A stretch of 6,211 nucleotides of DNA from Coriobacteriales bacterium (lineage in GTDB: Bacteria; Actinomycetota; Coriobacteriia; Coriobacteriales; UBA8131), in NCBI GenBank assembly GCA_031263665.1, contig JAISFJ010000188.1, forward strand, positions 1-6,211, given 5' to 3'. Numbering within the stretch: the first letter of the stretch is position 1; every line of letters starts with the position of its first letter. A program made the position numbers and the translations under genes. The notes under the pieces are model-generated. The model was not told the origin of the DNA and ran no database searches. It saw only the letters and a program-made list of their open reading frames with translations. Positions 4,562-6,211 of this stretch are shown piece after piece.

Positions 4562-6058
4562 GGGAAGTTGAACCTCGACGGGGTATTCCTCGATGAAATC
4601 CATGAGTTTTTGCTGGGAGTGGATGTCGAGTTTGCGGTAAATATTGTAGATATGCGATTTTGCCGTATGAGACGATACGCAGAGCTCTTTTTGGATGTAG
4701 TTGGCGTTGCGCCCTCGGGCCAAATAGTTCAGTACATCTTGTTCGCGCGGTGAGAGATGGTAGAGTTCGGCGACCTTCTCGCAACGCATACGGAAAAGTG
4801 CCTTCTCGCCTATCTCATTGGCTGGGACCTGGAGGGCATCCTGCTCAACGTCAATCGTCTCAAGCGTGCCGTGATGGCGACTCTCGGGATAAAAAAGCAT
4901 GACGACAAAAACCAACAGAAAGACAAGCAGCAAAAGAATGGGAGTAAGGAATAGTTCTGAAAACCCCGTGTAAGCATAGACCAAGGCGATAAGCCAGCCT
5001 AAGAGAAAACCGAAGGTAGAGACACTGGCTCCTGAGGCAATGGAGAAAAACACGAAGGCTTTATGACTGACGCCTCGTTGTACAAGCAACGCCCAGTTAA
5101 TGGCGTTAAAGGCGGCCCAGGAAGCGACGATAAGGCAGATGCCAGCCGCTTTAAGCATCGGAGGGCCAAAAGGAATGATGAGGCAGGCGGCAACCGTGAC
5201 GACGAGCAAAACGCGCTGAGAGATAGTGATGCCGACTTTGGCGCCCGTGAAGTCGAGAAGGAAAACCACGCCCGCGCCGAGAAGAATAGCCGATAAAGCG
5301 GCAAGCACCAGCCAACCACCCTGAATGAACATCAACGCAAAGCCCAAACCGAACACGACTCCGTACACAAAAATCGGAGGCTCAACTTCTTTGGCAAAAG
5401 GCAGGAGTTCCTTGCGCGATTTGATGACAAGTTCGTCATCGCGTCCGGTGCGTGCCTGCAAAAAGACCAGCAAAAGAGAGCTGGCGATAAGATAAATCAT
5501 GGCAAAGACAGGTTGAACCAAAGGAGCCGTTAAATTGGCGAGCAAGAATAATACTCCGCCTCCAAAAATGCCCGCGCTGGTAAACCGCAAATATTTGTGG
5601 ACGCGTGCCGACCCGCACCCATCGAGCCAACGAAGCGTAAAATAAGCCCCGGCGATTCCCGTGGTCAGGCCGCCGAACGCGTAGACGGGCAATGAAAAGT
5701 GGATGCCAAGCTGAAAAAGTAAGACCAGGCAAGGCGCTATCAGGGCAAGAATGAAAAAGGCCGGCAACAATCGATTGTAGTTTGAATTTCCGATGAAGGC
5801 ACGGTGAAGATACCGTATGCCGAGAAAGGTAACGGGTATGCCGATGAATACAAAAGCCTGTGCGACGCCACGATGAAAGCCGTCGTATCCCGGTGGAAAG
5901 TCGGCATAAAACCAGAAAAAAGAAAGCAGCGCGTACCCGAAATGAAAGGAGAACCCTCCCACACCAAAGAGCTCCATCATGCCGATACGCTGTCGCTTCA
6001 GGGTCGCTTTTGTTGTTGGTTGATAGCCTTGCAGCGGTTGAGCATTATCTCTGAGCAT
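4559..6058 (-). CDS. Membrane-bound LuxR-type transcriptional regulator with 12 transmembrane helices
   Basis: This 499-aa regulator has a short cytoplasmic N-terminus, then about twelve hydrophobic segments from GVGGFSFHFGYALLSFF (near residue 32) to about residue 390, a polar linker, and a C-terminal LuxR/FixJ-type DNA-binding domain (about 432-493). The latter contains LSPREQDVLNYLARG, the recognition helix VSSHTAKSHIYNIYRKL and the closing HSQQKLMDFI. This transporter-like sensor fused to a LuxR domain is, to my knowledge, greatly expanded in Eggerthellaceae, often beside the redox enzyme it controls. It has no receiver or autoinducer domain; a small molecule is probably sensed in or near the membrane. 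I chose ATG 6058 because AGGTGG (6064-6069) lies five bases upstream; a GTG at 6067 falls inside that ribosome site. The last codons end within a possible target duplication, and the TAG stop comes from the neighbouring inverted repeat. Likely target: the downstream oxidoreductase operon. Confidence 0.93.
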   Translation of the reverse strand: MLRDNAQPLQGYQPTTKATLKRQRIGMMELFGVGGFSFHFGYALLSFFWFYADFPPGYDGFHRGVAQAFVFIGIPVTFLGIRYLHRAFIGNSNYNRLLPAFFILALIAPCLVLLFQLGIHFSLPVYAFGGLTTGIAGAYFTLRWLDGCGSARVHKYLRFTSAGIFGGGVLFLLANLTAPLVQPVFAMIYLIASSLLLVFLQARTGRDDELVIKSRKELLPFAKEVEPPIFVYGVVFGLGFALMFIQGGWLVLAALSAILLGAGVVFLLDFTGAKVGITISQRVLLVVTVAACLIIPFGPPMLKAAGICLIVASWAAFNAINWALLVQRGVSHKAFVFFSIASGASVSTFGFLLGWLIALVYAYTGFSELFLTPILLLLVFLLVFVVMLFYPESRHHGTLETIDVEQDALQVPANEIGEKALFRMRCEKVAELYHLSPREQDVLNYLARGRNANYIQKELCVSSHTAKSHIYNIYRKLDIHSQQKLMDFIEEYPVEVQLP

Positions 6059-6063
6059 ACAAT

Positions 6064-6069
6064 CCACCT
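6064..6069 (-). promoter_or_regulatory. Shine-Dalgarno deciding the LuxR-type gene start
   Basis: AGGTGG on the minus strand precedes the ATG at 6058 by five bases. The upstream in-frame GTG at 6067 overlaps this site, so it is unlikely to be the start. Confidence 0.6.
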
Positions 6070-6211
6070 GAGCCTGTCCACGTCTGAAATCACCTCACAA
6101 GAAATAAAGTATAGCATTTATGCTGCTGTTGCGATAAGCCTGCCCTATGTTTTCTTTTTCGTTTTTGCAAGCATTTTAGTCTTTTTTGCTCATTTCTTTG
6201 GCGAATAGTTC
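6070..6211. other. Upstream non-coding region of the LuxR-type gene to the window edge
   Basis: Apart from the promoter described within it, this stretch is A/T-rich with T-runs on the plus strand (6150-6205). No credible gene starts or ends here. A + strand open frame ending at 6208 is antisense to the regulator for most of its length. Confidence 0.5.
6108..6137 (-). promoter_or_regulatory. Probable promoter of the LuxR-type gene
   Basis: On the minus strand a good -10 box, TATACT (6108-6113), lies about 50 bases before the ATG at 6058. A poor -35, TTATCG, precedes it with an 18-base spacer. The spacer contains the inverted repeat AGCAT-TT-ATGCT (6113-6124), a possible operator touching the -10 box. 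The region further upstream (6140-6200) is A/T-rich on both strands and could act as an UP element. The -10 box is convincing; the weak -35 and the palindrome suggest a regulated promoter. Confidence 0.45.

Noticed and set aside
5804..6208. A 134-codon + strand frame at the right edge.
   Set aside because: Mostly antisense to the LuxR-type gene, then running through its promoter; no ribosome site or domain.

Overview
The window looks like a piece of an actinobacterial gut-type genome, most likely from the Eggerthellaceae (Coriobacteriia) or a close relative of moderate GC content. The evidence is the combination of a 12-transmembrane LuxR-type regulator beside a signal-less molybdopterin (bis-MGD) oxidoreductase and a very small 4Fe-4S partner. 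To my knowledge this arrangement is typical of the many substrate-specific redox loci of that family, such as the catechol dehydroxylases. The placement rests on recalled family knowledge, not on a database search.

Left part (positions 2-1218, + strand): a PezA/PezT (epsilon/zeta) type II toxin-antitoxin pair. The antitoxin frame is already open at the left edge. The first residues are the end of a Cro/CI helix-turn-helix domain, so the gene starts outside the window and the ATG at 59 is internal. The toxin is full length and keeps the zeta catalytic residues, but it has Ala where the Walker A Ser/Thr should be. The antitoxin frame runs 103 bp into the toxin gene.

Centre (1223-4214, - strand): a two-gene operon read right to left. 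It encodes a large cytoplasmic molybdopterin oxidoreductase (876 aa) and then, after a one-base gap, a 119-aa two-cluster ferredoxin-like subunit. The ferredoxin gene and the toxin gene converge with only 4 bp between their stop codons.

Intergenic region (4215-4558): non-coding but full of structure. It has an imperfect 16-bp palindrome just upstream of the oxidoreductase Shine-Dalgarno, three exact copies of TGAGTATG (candidate regulator sites), and a long imperfect inverted repeat with arms of about 54 bp. The repeat resembles a miniature transposable element or a large RNA hairpin, and it abuts and supplies the stop codon of the regulator gene.

Right part (4559-6058, - strand): the membrane-bound LuxR-type regulator, with its probable promoter in 6059-6211. 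The simplest reading is that the regulator senses a small molecule through its 12-helix domain and switches on the oxidoreductase/ferredoxin pair through the repeats between them. The substrate cannot be told from the sequence. The toxin-antitoxin pair and the inverted repeat suggest an accessory or recently rearranged region.
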